The notes under the pieces: generated by a model | Databases searched by the model: none | What the model was told of the DNA's origin: nothing | What the model saw: only the letters and a program-made list of their open reading frames with translations | Translations under genes and position numbers: made by a program | Shown: in pieces, positions 25,386 to 37,374 of the stretch | Layout: each line of letters opens with the position of its first letter | Position numbering within the stretch: the stretch's first letter is position 1 | NCBI GenBank assembly: GCA_905479495.1 | Contig: CAJQMR010000037.1 | Span: 1-64,000, forward strand | Source: an uncultured Anaerolineae bacterium | GTDB taxonomy: Bacteria > Chloroflexota > Anaerolineae > Promineifilales > Promineifilaceae | Reading direction: 5' to 3' | DNA length: 64,000 nt

Positions 25386-25762
25386 AACAAAATCACCGTT
25401 TCGCCAGTTACCGCGACCATATCTTCTGGATTGCGCATTTCGGTCAACAGTCGCGCCTGCTTTGCTTCCTGGGCCAAAATTTGGACCTTAATGGTCATTG
25501 GCTCGTTGGCGTAGGTGGGTGCCGGAAACTTCAGCTGCTGTGATAGCTGCGTGGCACCCGGAAAATGCCGGCTGATCACGCCGCAAATGACGCTGTAAAG
25601 CAGCATCCCATGAGCCACGGTGCGGCCAAACCGCGTCCGCGCCGAAAATTCGGGATTGACGTGAATCGGGTTGTCGTCCCCACTCAGCCGGGCAAAGGCA
25701 TCAAACTCTGCCTGGGTAAACGTTTTCTGCTCCTGAATGATTGTTTGCAAATCTAGTTTCAT
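25382..25762 (-). CDS. MaoC/PhaJ-like (R)-specific enoyl-CoA hydratase
   Basis: 126 residues with the full catalytic motif LSGDDNPIHVNPEFSARTRF (Asp about 31, His about 36), then GRTVAHGMLLYSVICGVI, the standard MaoC core. Predicted to hydrate short or medium 2-enoyl-CoA. First gene of the three-gene coupled set 25762-24196. The partner MaoC at 24196 keeps a weaker motif, so the pair may form a heterodimer; this is inferred. Confidence 0.87.
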   Translation of the reverse strand: MKLDLQTIIQEQKTFTQAEFDAFARLSGDDNPIHVNPEFSARTRFGRTVAHGMLLYSVICGVISRHFPGATQLSQQLKFPAPTYANEPMTIKVQILAQEAKQARLLTEMRNPEDMVAVTGETVILL

Positions 25763-25783
25763 TTTCTTTTTCGGACACGATAC

Positions 25784-25865
25784 TTCGACTTCGCTCAGTA
25801 CAAGCTTTCACAGATTCACACTGATTTTTTCTCTTATCTGTGTCAATCTGTGTTTATCTGTGTCC
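25784..25865. repeat. dispersed repeats upstream of MaoC gene
   Basis: CTTCGACTTCGCTCAGTACA at 25787-25806 (similar word at 46548-46572), followed by family E-type CACAGATTCACACTGATT and TCTGTGTTTATCTGTG. No gene. Confidence 0.5.
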
Positions 25866-25870
25866 CATTT

Positions 25871-27394
<1,524 letters not shown>

Positions 27395-27454
27395 GATCTT
27401 GCCTATTAATTGTTTCACGCAAAGGCGCGAAGAAAAATCAGTGAAATCTGTGGA

Positions 27455-28264
27455 TTATTCGCCCTGTAAAAATTTGGTGACGATGGTGACTGCCGTTTCC
27501 GGTTGTTCAAATGGGAAAAAGTGCCCCGCCTGGTCGATAATGGCTGTCTCGGCGTGGGGGATTGTTTGAGCCAATAAATCCACATTGGCGGGCGGCACCA
27601 CCTTGTCCTCCGCGCCGGACAAAATAAGCGTGGGTGCGGTGATGGCTGACAATTTATGTTCAAAGCAGGCTGCTTCGGACATGAGCGACAGCCCCACGCC
27701 CATCTGCGCCTGGTAGCCTGCCGGGTCGATGGGGTGCTCGGCGCGGTAAGCGAGCCACTCATCCACGATGGCGGGCTGGCGCTCGGCAAATCCTTCGGCG
27801 CAGCTAATCAGGATGCCGTTGCGCAGCCGGGTGAGCGGATCGCTGCTGGTGTCCATGAGCACGGCCAGGGCTTCTTGGGTTACCGGCACATGGCGCGGTC
27901 CGCCAAAATTGGTGGCGGACAAAATCAGCTTGCTGACTTTTTCTGGATAAGCCAGGGCAAAAGCCTGGGCCACAAAACCACCCATCGAATGCCCGAAAAC
28001 GGCCGTTTCCCCAACCCCCAATTCCTCCAGCAAACAGGCCAAATCTTCTGCCAGCAGTTGGGCGTTGTATGGTCCGGCGGGCTTGTCTGATTCGCCCACG
28101 CCCCGGTTGTCGTAGCTGATCACCTGGAAGTTTTGGGCCAGCCCCGGCACCATCTTATGCCACATCCAGCGGCTGTAACCAAGTCCAGCTACCAGCACCA
28201 GCGGCGGCCCGTTGCCTTCAATTTCGTATGCGATTGTGATACCGTTGGCGATTATCGATGCCAT
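27455..28264 (-). CDS. alpha/beta hydrolase
   Basis: 269 residues from ATG 28264 (MASIIANGITIAYEIEGNG) with GGAG 6 bases upstream. Nucleophile elbow GHSMGG (Ser about 95), oxyanion region LVAGLGYSRWMW, SYDNRGVGESDKP, acid SGAEDKVVP, and His in IDQAGHFFPFEQP. Similar to PcaD/3-oxoadipate enol-lactonase and MhpC-type enzymes. Placed between two acyl-CoA synthetase genes on the same strand. Confidence 0.85.
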   Translation of the reverse strand: MASIIANGITIAYEIEGNGPPLVLVAGLGYSRWMWHKMVPGLAQNFQVISYDNRGVGESDKPAGPYNAQLLAEDLACLLEELGVGETAVFGHSMGGFVAQAFALAYPEKVSKLILSATNFGGPRHVPVTQEALAVLMDTSSDPLTRLRNGILISCAEGFAERQPAIVDEWLAYRAEHPIDPAGYQAQMGVGLSLMSEAACFEHKLSAITAPTLILSGAEDKVVPPANVDLLAQTIPHAETAIIDQAGHFFPFEQPETAVTIVTKFLQGE

Positions 28265-28282
28265 CTTTGTCTCCAACTTTTT

Positions 28283-28389
28283 TGGAACACAGAGTTTCGC
28301 AGAGTTAAACAGAGTCTCACAGAGAAATTTAGAGATGTAGTAAATCTCTGTGTAACTCTGTGGCTCCTCTGTGCAACTCTGTGTTCCTT
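28283..28389. repeat. family A palindrome, long form
   Basis: GGAACACAGAGTTTCGCAGA ... TCTGTGCAACTCTGTGTTCC: nested CACAGAG/CTCTGTG words make an imperfect palindrome of more than 100 bases between the ACS stop and the hydrolase start. Confidence 0.75.
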
Positions 28390-28408
28390 GTTGTGATCTT
28401 TATAAAAA

Positions 28409-29935
28409 TCATTGTTCCAGCAATTCTTTTAGTTGTGCTTTGATGACTTTGCCGTAAGGTGAATAGGGCAGTGAGTCAGTAAAAATGATGCGTTTGGGAA
28501 TTTTGTAGCGGGCCAGCTTGCCCCGGCAGTGGTTGAGTAAGTCGGCCTCGGTGACGGTACGGCCGTTTGCCAGCAACACCACCATCACCCCAACCTCACC
28601 CCACTTCTCATCTGGCTGGCCAATGAGCGCCGCGTCGGCCACCGCTTCGTGGGCTACAAACACCGCTTCTACCTCGGCGGCGTACACGTTTTCCCCGCCG
28701 CTGATGATCATGTCCTTAAACCGGCCAGCAATGTAAAAATAACCATCTTCATCCTGGCGGGCCATGTCCCCCGTGTGGAACCAGCCGTCGCGCAGCGCCT
28801 CGCCGGTAGCTTGGGGATTGCGCCAGTAGCCGGTGGTGACGTGTGGCCCTTTGATGAGCAGTTCACCGGTTTGGTTGGGAGGAACGATACGGCCGTTTTC
28901 ATCTACCAGCTTCATTTCACTGTGAAAAATCGGCTTGCCCACCGTGCCCGGTTTCTTTTCAGGATCGTCATCCTGCATGGCAAAGCAGTTGGTCCCCACT
29001 TCGGTAAGGCCATAGCCTTGCCGGAACGGCTTGCCCGTGGCCTGCCGCCAGGCCGTGATGAGCGACAGCGGGCAGGGCGCGCCGCCGCTAATAAACCAGC
29101 GAATGGCGCTAAAATCAGTTTGAGCCAGCTCCGGCGTGTTGAGCCACATCTGGAAAATAGTGGGTACACCTAGCAGCACCGTGCATTTTTCGGCCGCAAC
29201 CACGCGGAGTGTTTCAATTGGATCAAACTGCCGTTGCAGCACAATCCGGCCGCCTACGTAAAACAGCGGCGTCAGAAAGACAAACAGCCCGCCTGAGTGG
29301 AACATCGGCGTAAAAATGGGCGAAATGTCATCCTGGGTCAAGCCCCAGCTGATGACGGTATTGATGGCGTTCCACACAATTTGGCGATGGGGAATCATGG
29401 CCCCTTTCGGCTTGCCGGTGGTGCCAGAGGTGTACAAAATGCAGGCGGTGTCTTCTGGTGAGAGGGACGGCCGTTCCGGTTCCGTATCCTTGGCCGCAGC
29501 CAACTCATCCTCATAAATTAGGGCGTCGGCAATTTCTGCCCCTTCCAGGCTCACCAGGTGAGGCACAGCGATTTGTGGCAGCATTTCGGCCAAAGTTGTG
29601 CTGAACTCTGGTCCGCAGATGAGCACCTTAGAGCCGCAATCTTGTACAATGTAGGCCAGTTCTTCAGCGACCAGCCGCCAATTCAGCGGCGCAAAAATCG
29701 CCCCGATTTTCATGGCGGCATACAGTAGATCGATGGTAACCACGCTGTTGTGTGCCAGCAGCGAGACCACATCTCCTTTTTGCACGCCCAGCTTGTGCTG
29801 CAAAAAGTGGCAGGTTCGGTTGACCCGCGCATTGAGCTGGGCAAAGGTGTAGCTTTCACCAGTGGCCATTTCACGGAGCGCCACTCGGTTGGGGGTTAAT
29901 TCGGCTCGTTTGCTGAGTAAATTGCTTGCATTCAT
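28409..29935 (-). CDS. acyl-CoA synthetase (AMP-forming)
   Basis: 508 residues from ATG 29935 (MNASNLLSKRAELTPNR); the frame extends upstream into repeat DNA. ANL motifs: ACILYTSGTTGKPKGAMI (about 165), GYGLTEVGTNCF (about 300), GDMARQDEDGYFYIAGRFK, DMIISGGENVYAAEVEAV, and the catalytic Lys region LPYSPYGKVIKAQL. Activates a carboxylate to acyl-CoA. It is the middle of three ANL genes here. The three share the fold but are clearly divergent, so different substrates are likely. Confidence 0.9.
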   Translation of the reverse strand: MNASNLLSKRAELTPNRVALREMATGESYTFAQLNARVNRTCHFLQHKLGVQKGDVVSLLAHNSVVTIDLLYAAMKIGAIFAPLNWRLVAEELAYIVQDCGSKVLICGPEFSTTLAEMLPQIAVPHLVSLEGAEIADALIYEDELAAAKDTEPERPSLSPEDTACILYTSGTTGKPKGAMIPHRQIVWNAINTVISWGLTQDDISPIFTPMFHSGGLFVFLTPLFYVGGRIVLQRQFDPIETLRVVAAEKCTVLLGVPTIFQMWLNTPELAQTDFSAIRWFISGGAPCPLSLITAWRQATGKPFRQGYGLTEVGTNCFAMQDDDPEKKPGTVGKPIFHSEMKLVDENGRIVPPNQTGELLIKGPHVTTGYWRNPQATGEALRDGWFHTGDMARQDEDGYFYIAGRFKDMIISGGENVYAAEVEAVFVAHEAVADAALIGQPDEKWGEVGVMVVLLANGRTVTEADLLNHCRGKLARYKIPKRIIFTDSLPYSPYGKVIKAQLKELLEQ

Positions 29936-29945
29936 AAAAAAATTG

Positions 29946-30005
29946 GACGCGGATAAACGCAGATTACGCTGATTTTTGTTTGACAAATCTGCGTTTATCC
30001 GCGTA
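29946..30005. repeat. family E palindrome
   Basis: ACGCGGATAAACGCAGATT (29946-29964) pairs with AAATCTGCGTTTATCCGCGT (29986-30005). Strong stem, about 20-base loop, between hydrolase stop and ACS start. Confidence 0.75.
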
Positions 30006-30012
30006 CCATCTC

Positions 30013-30849
30013 TTAGCTTTCTTCTAAAAAGGTCATGATTTCTTGCGCCAACGTTTCTGCATTGTCGCCAAAGAGCATGGTCATGTGATTACCAGGCACG
30101 GTTTTGTATTGGCAGTTGGGCAGCGCATTTACCGTTTCTTCTGCCTGAGTGGCTGGCAGCACGGGCATGGAACCCGGTGCGCCAAAGGGCCCGAGCGCGT
30201 GCAGCATAATGGCGGGCTGGTGCACCTGGCTGAAAATGGATGCCCACGGTTCAGCCAAGGCTTTGTCAATCGCTTCGGTGATGGCGGCAGGGTGTGAGCG
30301 GGCCCGTACAGACCCATCGTCGTTGCTTTGCACGTCGGCGCGGTAATAGTTTTCAACGGCCGTATCCCAATATCCTTGCCAATATGCCGCCCCTTTTACC
30401 GCATCGCGGTACGCTTCCCAGGAGGGAATTCGCTGCCCCAGCCGATCCAGTGAGGGTTTGATAATCTCTTTCACGCTGGGATGCATAAAGCCGGAATCCA
30501 TCACGATACATTTACTAACGCGCTGGGGATAATTGGCAGCCAGATAACAGGTAACCAGACCACCAAATGAATGCCCCGCCAGAATAACTTGATCCAGCTC
30601 TAAATTATCCATCAGCCCCACAATGTCGGCGGCGTGGTCGGCCATGCTGTAGCCCGTTTCTGGTTTGTCGCTCTGGCCGCGCCCGCGCAAATCGACTGCC
30701 AGCAACCGGTTGGGTAGACTGCTGGCTGCCAAGCCATCAAAGAAGTGCGCATTGGCCGTTAGCCCGTGCAGGCAAATGATGGTTGGCCCCTCCCCAGGGT
30801 GGTCGAGATAGTGAAGTGAGATTCCGTTGGTTTGCGTGAATTTGTCCAT
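30013..30849 (-). CDS. alpha/beta hydrolase
   Basis: 278 residues. HGLTANAHFFDGLA oxyanion region, VDLRGRGQSDKPETGYS, nucleophile elbow GHSFGG (Ser about 94), and His in VPGNHMTMLFGDN. The long cap domain (about 130-220, with WEAYRDAVKGAAYWQGYWD) suits small-acid esterases or C-C hydrolases. Co-directional with the flanking CoA-ligase genes. Confidence 0.84.
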   Translation of the reverse strand: MDKFTQTNGISLHYLDHPGEGPTIICLHGLTANAHFFDGLAASSLPNRLLAVDLRGRGQSDKPETGYSMADHAADIVGLMDNLELDQVILAGHSFGGLVTCYLAANYPQRVSKCIVMDSGFMHPSVKEIIKPSLDRLGQRIPSWEAYRDAVKGAAYWQGYWDTAVENYYRADVQSNDDGSVRARSHPAAITEAIDKALAEPWASIFSQVHQPAIMLHALGPFGAPGSMPVLPATQAEETVNALPNCQYKTVPGNHMTMLFGDNAETLAQEIMTFLEES

Positions 30850-30852
30850 TTT

Positions 30853-30928
30853 TTCCGTAATCCGTGGTCGGTTATCCGTAATCCGTAATCGGTAGTTGGT
30901 GGTCGGTTTACCGATTACCGATTACCGT
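30853..30928. repeat. family C palindrome
   Basis: TCCGTAATCCGTGGTCGG ... GGTTTACCGATTACCGATTACCG, touching the ACS stop at 30930. Same family as 20944-21017. Confidence 0.65.
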
Positions 30929-30929
30929 T

Positions 30930-32471
<1,542 letters not shown>

Positions 32472-32578
32472 AAATTTCTCTCGGTCACTGCTGCTCCTCT
32501 TCCCAGGAGCGGCTGCTGATGCGGGATTAGCAGAATCTGTTTGGACAGTTTACCAAAGAGAGGTTGCCTAAAAGTAAC

Positions 32579-32613
32579 AAAACTGCCCAAATAATTTCAT
32601 TTGAGCAGTTTTG
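32579..32613. terminator. terminator hairpin after the patatin gene
   Basis: AAAACTGCCCAAAT ... ATTTGAGCAGTTTT, about 14-bp stem with flanking A and T runs on both sides, so it could work in both directions. It closes the patatin transcript before the ACS gene. Confidence 0.7.
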
Positions 32614-32667
32614 TGTATGGTTCAAAGGAGGTATGCCAGGTTTTTACAACCTTGTCACATCGGATGA

Positions 32668-33696
32668 TTAGGCGGGCACGGGTTCTGCAACCGGCAGCAG
32701 TTGTTCCACGATGGCATCTAGCTGGGCTTCGTATTCGTCGGCCAGCCGAATACCCAGGTTCAACAGCCGCTCCATATTGTCTGGCGAGACATTATCCAAT
32801 TCAGCGAGCTCTTTATCCTCATCCTCAATGGTTGGCTGGAGCCGCAGGTAGCTGTCGCGACGGCCGTGGGCGGCAAACAGCTGCTGCATCTGATGATCAA
32901 TCGTTTCAGATACACCTGCCATCATGATGTCGATGAGCGGTTGCGCCCACTCTAACATGCCCCAATTCCGCACGGTTTGGTAGGAATACGGCCGTTTAAT
33001 TTGCCCCGTGCCTAAGGAAAGCACCACCATGTTAGCCGCAGTTGGCTTGCCTTCCAGCTTGCGATATGCCTCAACATAGGCACACATGGTTGGATTGTTG
33101 GCAAACAGTCCGCCATCCACGTAAGCGTTGGTGATATGGCCGTTGCCATTGGGCATTGCCTCAAAATAAGTTGGGGCGGCAGAGGTGGCCCGCGCCACAA
33201 CTTTGATGGGAAAATCTTTATTGGTGCTGCGGGCATCGTGCTGCGTAAAGAAAACGGTTTTGCGGGTTGCCACATCGTAGGCGGTAATGAGGCATGGTTT
33301 TATGAGTTGGCTTAACCACAAACTCCCAAATCGCTCGTCGATCAGGTTTTCTAACCCGCTGGCGTCGTACCGCTCATCCCGAATCCCGCCCAATGAAGTG
33401 ATGCGTTTGAGCAAGGGCGCATTAAAAATCTTTGGGCCATAATCCAGATACAAATCGACGATCTGTTGCGCCGAAAATGCGGGTTCCCACTCCACGGGGC
33501 CAGGCATCAGCAGCAGGCAGGTGATGAGACCCCCCGTGCTGGTACCAGCAACCAGGTCGAAGAATTCGGCTATGCGGGCATCGTCCCGGCCCGTGCGCTG
33601 TTGCAGCTTACGCTCCAGGCTTACCAAAATACGTGCCGGAATCAGGCCACGGATCCCACCCCCATCAATTGTAAGAATTCGCGTTTGTTTGTTCAT
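32668..33696 (-). CDS. patatin-like phospholipase
   Basis: 342 residues. Oxyanion-hole loop DGGGIRG (residues 11-17), nucleophile elbow GTSTG (Ser about 53), catalytic Asp in DGGLFANNP (about 194-202): a complete Ser-Asp dyad. Predicted lipid acyl hydrolase; no signal peptide. AGGAGG lies 10 bases before the start. The layout resembles plant patatins and the CapV effector of CBASS immunity, but no CD-NTase, Cap2/Cap3 or other CBASS gene is present nearby. Confidence 0.88.
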   Translation of the reverse strand: MNKQTRILTIDGGGIRGLIPARILVSLERKLQQRTGRDDARIAEFFDLVAGTSTGGLITCLLLMPGPVEWEPAFSAQQIVDLYLDYGPKIFNAPLLKRITSLGGIRDERYDASGLENLIDERFGSLWLSQLIKPCLITAYDVATRKTVFFTQHDARSTNKDFPIKVVARATSAAPTYFEAMPNGNGHITNAYVDGGLFANNPTMCAYVEAYRKLEGKPTAANMVVLSLGTGQIKRPYSYQTVRNWGMLEWAQPLIDIMMAGVSETIDHQMQQLFAAHGRRDSYLRLQPTIEDEDKELAELDNVSPDNMERLLNLGIRLADEYEAQLDAIVEQLLPVAEPVPA

Positions 33697-33807
33697 GACA
33701 ACTTTACCTCCTGTGAATCTAAACGAGGGAGCTGTTATTTTTGCGGGATGATTCTTGTGAAAGCGGGGTGAAGGTCTGGCGGAAACGGCCGTTTCCTACG
33801 CCAAGTA

Positions 33808-34110
33808 TCACGCAACAACCATAAACAAATTGGTCTCCGTTCGATTCCAGTCAAACAGGTCCTGCACCGATTGCAGCCAGGACTGGTAAGATGCATCAGC
33901 AGCGGCCCAGGCGTTGAGTGCCTCAAATTGAGCCAACGTTTGAAATTGGGACACCACATGGATGCGAAAGCTGTCCCCGGCAAAATTGGTCAAAATTTCA
34001 GTGGTGGCTCCGTAATCGTTGAGCAGCTCGCTTAGCTGCTTTAGTTTTTCAATGCCTTCAGTTCTTCTTTCCGGGAGGTGGTAAACCGTCACCGTGCGAT
34101 AATAACTCAT
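33808..34110 (-). CDS. small dimeric alpha/beta-barrel-like protein
   Basis: 100 residues: YRTVTVYHLPERRTEGIEKL, central LNDYGATTEILTNFAGDSFR, then SQFQTLAQFEALNAWAAADA. The pattern (strand, long helix, strand, 'F.s.a.fe.....w..d..y..w') resembles NIPSNAP/antibiotic-biosynthesis-monooxygenase-type ferredoxin-like dimers. No catalytic residue can be named. It follows the Met/Pro peptide gene on the same strand, separated by a strong hairpin. A nonsense-interrupted relative of similar size may lie at 46600-46917. Confidence 0.55.
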   Translation of the reverse strand: MSYYRTVTVYHLPERRTEGIEKLKQLSELLNDYGATTEILTNFAGDSFRIHVVSQFQTLAQFEALNAWAAADASYQSWLQSVQDLFDWNRTETNLFMVVA

Positions 34111-34166
34111 CTCTTTTCACCGTTTCCTTGGTGGGCGCTCCCCGCCCAAATTGGCTCTTGATGAAA

Positions 34167-34227
34167 AGGACTGGCAGTCCTAAACAGGGTTGTTTTGTCG
34201 CTTCTGTAGCCCAGGACTGCCAGTCCT
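34167..34227. terminator. intercistronic hairpin with internally palindromic arms
   Basis: AGGACTGGCAGTCCT (34167-34181) and AGGACTGCCAGTCCT (34213-34227). Each arm is itself a palindrome, and together they can form either two small hairpins or one long stem. Lies between the Met/Pro peptide gene and the gene at 33808-34110. Confidence 0.6.
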
Positions 34228-34236
34228 GCCTCCAAA

Positions 34237-34347
34237 TTAAGCTGGTATTTGCGGCATGGGCATCGGTAACGGCATTGGCATTTGGGGCAGCCGGGGCAGG
34301 GTCATCGGCAGGGGCATGGGCATTGGCATACTTGGCATTTGATTCAT
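34237..34347 (-). CDS. 36-residue Met/Pro-rich peptide
   Basis: ORF starting MNQMPSMPMPMPLPM and ending PMPMPQIPA, almost entirely alternating Met-Pro/Leu-Pro, with a single Arg. AAGGAG lies 7 bases upstream. The proposed promoter at 34392-34428 is about 45 bases upstream of the start. No family recognised. An overlapping longer frame (34058-34396) lacks a comparable ribosome-binding site. The regular proline spacing would give an extended polyproline-type chain; methionine richness could bind Cu(I) or be oxidation-sensitive. Secreted or signalling roles are speculation. Confidence 0.6.
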   Translation of the reverse strand: MNQMPSMPMPMPLPMTLPRLPQMPMPLPMPMPQIPA

Positions 34348-34391
34348 GGTTGTTCTCCTTGAAAGAATGTGGATGTGAATAAGATGGAAGG

Positions 34392-34428
34392 AGCATACGA
34401 AACGGCCGTCAGCAGTTCGTGAACAGTT
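34392..34428 (-). promoter_or_regulatory. SARP-type promoter, copy 1
   Basis: On the minus strand: AACTGTTCACG, then AACTGCTGACG directly adjoining (11-bp repeat), then 9 bases (GCCGTTTCG), then TATGCT as -10. Plus-strand bases 34400-34425 are identical to 47963-47988 and 48898-48923. The site is between the Met/Pro peptide and the divergent SARP regulator gene, so it could also control that regulator. Confidence 0.65.
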
Positions 34429-34463
34429 TTCGCGTAAAGCGGACTGGCGTCTTACAATTCAGC

Positions 34464-37304
34464 ATGGCGCAGCTCGCCCTTTCCTTTTTAGGCACATTTC
34501 AGGTGGTGTTGGGGGATGACCTCATCACCAGGTTCCGCTCGGCCAACGTACAGGGGTTGTTGGTTTACCTGGCGTTGCAACCGGGCCGGGCTTTCTCGCG
34601 CGATTTGTTGGCCGCGCTTTTTTGGCCCGACGAGCCGGACAGCACCGCACGGACCAACTTTCGGCAAACGTTGTACCAACTGCGCAAACTGCTGGAAAAG
34701 GGAGAAGATGGGGAACGGCCGTTTTTCACCGTCACTCGCCAAACCGTCCAATTTAATGCCGACAGTGATCATCAATGTGACGTCATCGATTTTTTGCAGG
34801 CGCTCAAAGTAGGCGATTTGGTAACGGCCGTTTCCCTCTACGCCGGTGACTTGCTGCCCGGTTTTACCTGCGATAGTTTGGAATTTGAAGATTGGCAGCG
34901 GCGCGAGCGGGAACGGCTGCACGGTTTGGCCCTGGAAGCTTTGCAGCAGCGGGCAGAGTGGCTGTTGGGCAGCGGCGATTACCCGGGGGCCAAAGCAATG
35001 TGCCAACAGCAGTTGGCGCTGGAGCCGTGGCGGGAGCTGGCCCACCGGCAGCTCATGCAGGCATACGCTCTGGCTGGCGACCGGCAGGCAGCCCTGGCAC
35101 AGTTTGAAACGTGTAAAGAAACGTTATGGGAGGAACTGGCCGCCGAGCCGGAATCCGAAACCGTGGCCCTGGCCGAGCAAATTGCCGCTGGCGAAGAGAT
35201 TCAGCAGCGGGTACGGGCGCGCCACAATTTGATTGCCCCGGTGACGGCTTACTTTGGCCGCAAAGCTGATCTGGCCGCAGTCCGTGACCATATCACCGAC
35301 CGCGCTTACCGGCTGGTAACTTTGGTGGGCGAGGGCGGTATTGGCAAGTCACGGCTGGCGCTGGAAGTAGCCTGGCAGCTGCGTGACCAGTTTGCCGATG
35401 GCGTCTGGTTTGTCCCGCTGGCTGGGCTGGAAGCAACGGCCGATTTGCAGGAAGCGATGGCTACGGCCGTTTCCCAGGCCATCGACCAACCCATTGCCGG
35501 GCAACAGTCGGCCAAAGCGCAGCTGCTTACCTTTTTGCGCGAGCGGCAGCTGCTGCTGGTGCTGGACAATTTTGAGCCGCTGCTGGATGGCGCGCCGCTG
35601 GTGCTTGATGTGCTCCAGCAAGCCCCGGGCGTTTGCATCATTTGCACCTCACGCGAGCCGCTGAACTTTCAGGCGGAATGGGTGCTGCCATTGGAACGGC
35701 TGCGGCTGCCGCCCATTGCCGATCCTTTTTTGAACACCACGGCCGTTCCTCAGGATCCTACCACCTTTCCCGCCGTGCAGCTTTTTGTGGATCGGGCGCA
35801 GCGGGCCAACGGCCGTTTTCAAATGAGTGATGATAATCGGGCTGACATTGTGACCCTGTGCCGCCTGTTATCGGGATTGCCGCTGGCGTTGGAGCTGGCG
35901 GCGGCGGCGCTGCGTCAGCAAACAATCACGGAGCTGATTAGTGCCATCCAAACCTCTGTGGACACATTGGTTATTCGGCGGCGAGACATTCCGCCCCGCC
36001 ACCGCTCTATGCGCGCCGTCTTCGAGAGCTCGTGGGGCTTGCTAACAAAGGCGGAGCAGGCGCAGCTGGCAGGTCTGTCGGTCTTTTGGGGGCCATTTAG
36101 CGTGCGGGCTGCTGAGGCGGTTACCCAGGCCACGTTTGCCGAGCTGCAAACCTTGCAGGAAAAATCTTTGTTGCAAGCGGATGGGGATCGCTTTGCTTTC
36201 CATTCATTGCTGCGCCAGTTTGCGGCCGAAAAGTTGGCCGATTTTTCTGAAGGCGAAACGGCCGTTGTGCGGCACAGTCATTATTATTTACAGGCGGTGG
36301 CCGATTTGGGCGCGGCGCTGAATGGCGAAATGCCCCATCTGGCGGTGCAGCGGATTGCCAGGGCGTTAGAAAATATTCGTGGTGCGTGGGGAACGGCCGT
36401 TGCTCGTGGTGATTGGGAAAAGCTACTGGCCGCCCTGGTGCCGCTGTCCGACTTTTGCCAGATTCGCGGCCTGTACCGCGAAGGGCTGCGGCTGCTTGGT
36501 GCTGCGGCAGACCGTCTGCAGGATGGTGAAAACCACGAGTCATTGGCCCAGGTGCTAACCCAGCAAGCCGCCATGCATGTGCGACTGTCTGCTTACCCGC
36601 AAGCGATTGCCATCATTGAAGAAGCGCTCTCGTTGACGACCGCAGCCTGGGTGGCGGCGCGACTGCACATCACCTGGGGGGAAGCGTTATGGCGGCAAGG
36701 TGAATTGGCCGAGGCAGAAATTAAATTGCGCCAGGCATTGGCCATTGCTCAAGAAATCAAATCGCACCAGTTGATAGGGGTTGCCACTTATCATTTAGGT
36801 GTTTTGCACGATTTAAAAGGGGAACTTGAACAATCATTAGCATATTTGGAGGACGCATTAGGGATTTGGCAGCAGGCTAACAATCGGCGTTGGCAGGGCA
36901 ATACGTTAACCAGTTTGGGTTTTGTTGCTCAAGAAATGAGCCAATGGATAAAAGCAGAGGAAGCGTTAACGGAAGCCTTAGCCTTAAGCCGTTCTGTGGC
37001 AGATAAACGGGGCGAAATAAACAGCCTGGGCAACCTAAGCAATGTATTTACGCAACAAGGTGCGTATATCAAGGCTCGTAAACAGTTGTCAGAGGCGCTG
37101 AAGTTGGCTGAGATGACTGGCGATCAGCATGTTCAGGCCAGCCTCTACTACAATGTAGCCTGGAATGCCCTGAATGCAGGCAGTTTTCAAGAAGCGGAAA
37201 GTGCTGCCAAAAAGGCACAGCAGCTGTTTGCTCTGGTTGGGGATAAACGAGGAGAAGGAAGAGTTCTGCAAATGCTTGGTGCGTTTGATGAGAGGGAAAA
37301 CTAA
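34464..37304 (+). CDS. AfsR-like SARP regulator with NB-ARC ATPase and TPRs
   Basis: 946 residues from ATG 34464 (MAQLALSFLGTFQV); the frame extends to 34419, but that part is the operator DNA. TACAAT ends only 5 bases before the ATG, suggesting a leaderless mRNA. Domains: winged-helix DNA-binding region (about 1-95; FSRDLLAALFWPDEPDSTAR), bacterial transcriptional activation domain BTAD (about 100-245; LLPGFTCDSLEFEDW, EPWRELAHRQLMQAYALAGD), NB-ARC STAND ATPase (P-loop GEGGIGKS about 289, Walker B LLLVLDNFE, GLPLALELAA), winged helix, and C-terminal TPRs (about 690-940). Such proteins activate transcription when a ligand or phosphorylation triggers ATP-dependent assembly. The 36-residue peptide gene is divergent. 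Confidence 0.92.
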   Translation: MAQLALSFLGTFQVVLGDDLITRFRSANVQGLLVYLALQPGRAFSRDLLAALFWPDEPDSTARTNFRQTLYQLRKLLEKGEDGERPFFTVTRQTVQFNADSDHQCDVIDFLQALKVGDLVTAVSLYAGDLLPGFTCDSLEFEDWQRRERERLHGLALEALQQRAEWLLGSGDYPGAKAMCQQQLALEPWRELAHRQLMQAYALAGDRQAALAQFETCKETLWEELAAEPESETVALAEQIAAGEEIQQRVRARHNLIAPVTAYFGRKADLAAVRDHITDRAYRLVTLVGEGGIGKSRLALEVAWQLRDQFADGVWFVPLAGLEATADLQEAMATAVSQAIDQPIAGQQSAKAQLLTFLRERQLLLVLDNFEPLLDGAPLVLDVLQQAPGVCIICTSREPLNFQAEWVLPLERLRLPPIADPFLNTTAVPQDPTTFPAVQLFVDRAQRANGRFQMSDDNRADIVTLCRLLSGLPLALELAAAALRQQTITELISAIQTSVDTLVIRRRDIPPRHRSMRAVFESSWGLLTKAEQAQLAGLSVFWGPFSVRAAEAVTQATFAELQTLQEKSLLQADGDRFAFHSLLRQFAAEKLADFSEGETAVVRHSHYYLQAVADLGAALNGEMPHLAVQRIARALENIRGAWGTAVARGDWEKLLAALVPLSDFCQIRGLYREGLRLLGAAADRLQDGENHESLAQVLTQQAAMHVRLSAYPQAIAIIEEALSLTTAAWVAARLHITWGEALWRQGELAEAEIKLRQALAIAQEIKSHQLIGVATYHLGVLHDLKGELEQSLAYLEDALGIWQQANNRRWQGNTLTSLGFVAQEMSQWIKAEEALTEALALSRSVADKRGEINSLGNLSNVFTQQGAYIKARKQLSEALKLAEMTGDQHVQASLYYNVAWNALNAGSFQEAESAAKKAQQLFALVGDKRGEGRVLQMLGAFDEREN

Positions 37305-37335
37305 AACGGGAATGAATGATGATTCATCCCCGTTT
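37304..37335 (+). terminator. terminator after SARP gene
   Basis: AAACGGGAATGAAT-GATG-ATTCATCCCCGTTT, starting at the stop codon and followed by GGATTTTAAT. Near-perfect 13-14-bp stem. Confidence 0.75.
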
Positions 37336-37374
37336 GGATTTTAATATAGATTGTCTGATCTGTGTTGTTACGGC

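Noticed and set aside
32668..33696. Patatin as a CapV effector of a CBASS anti-phage system
   Set aside because: No CD-NTase, Cap2/Cap3 or other CBASS component is encoded in the flanking genes; a stand-alone phospholipase is the simpler reading.
34058..34396. 112-residue ORF overlapping the Met/Pro peptide gene
   Set aside because: Different frame, biased Ala/Asn composition, no ribosome-binding site, and it overlaps both the peptide gene and the gene at 33808.
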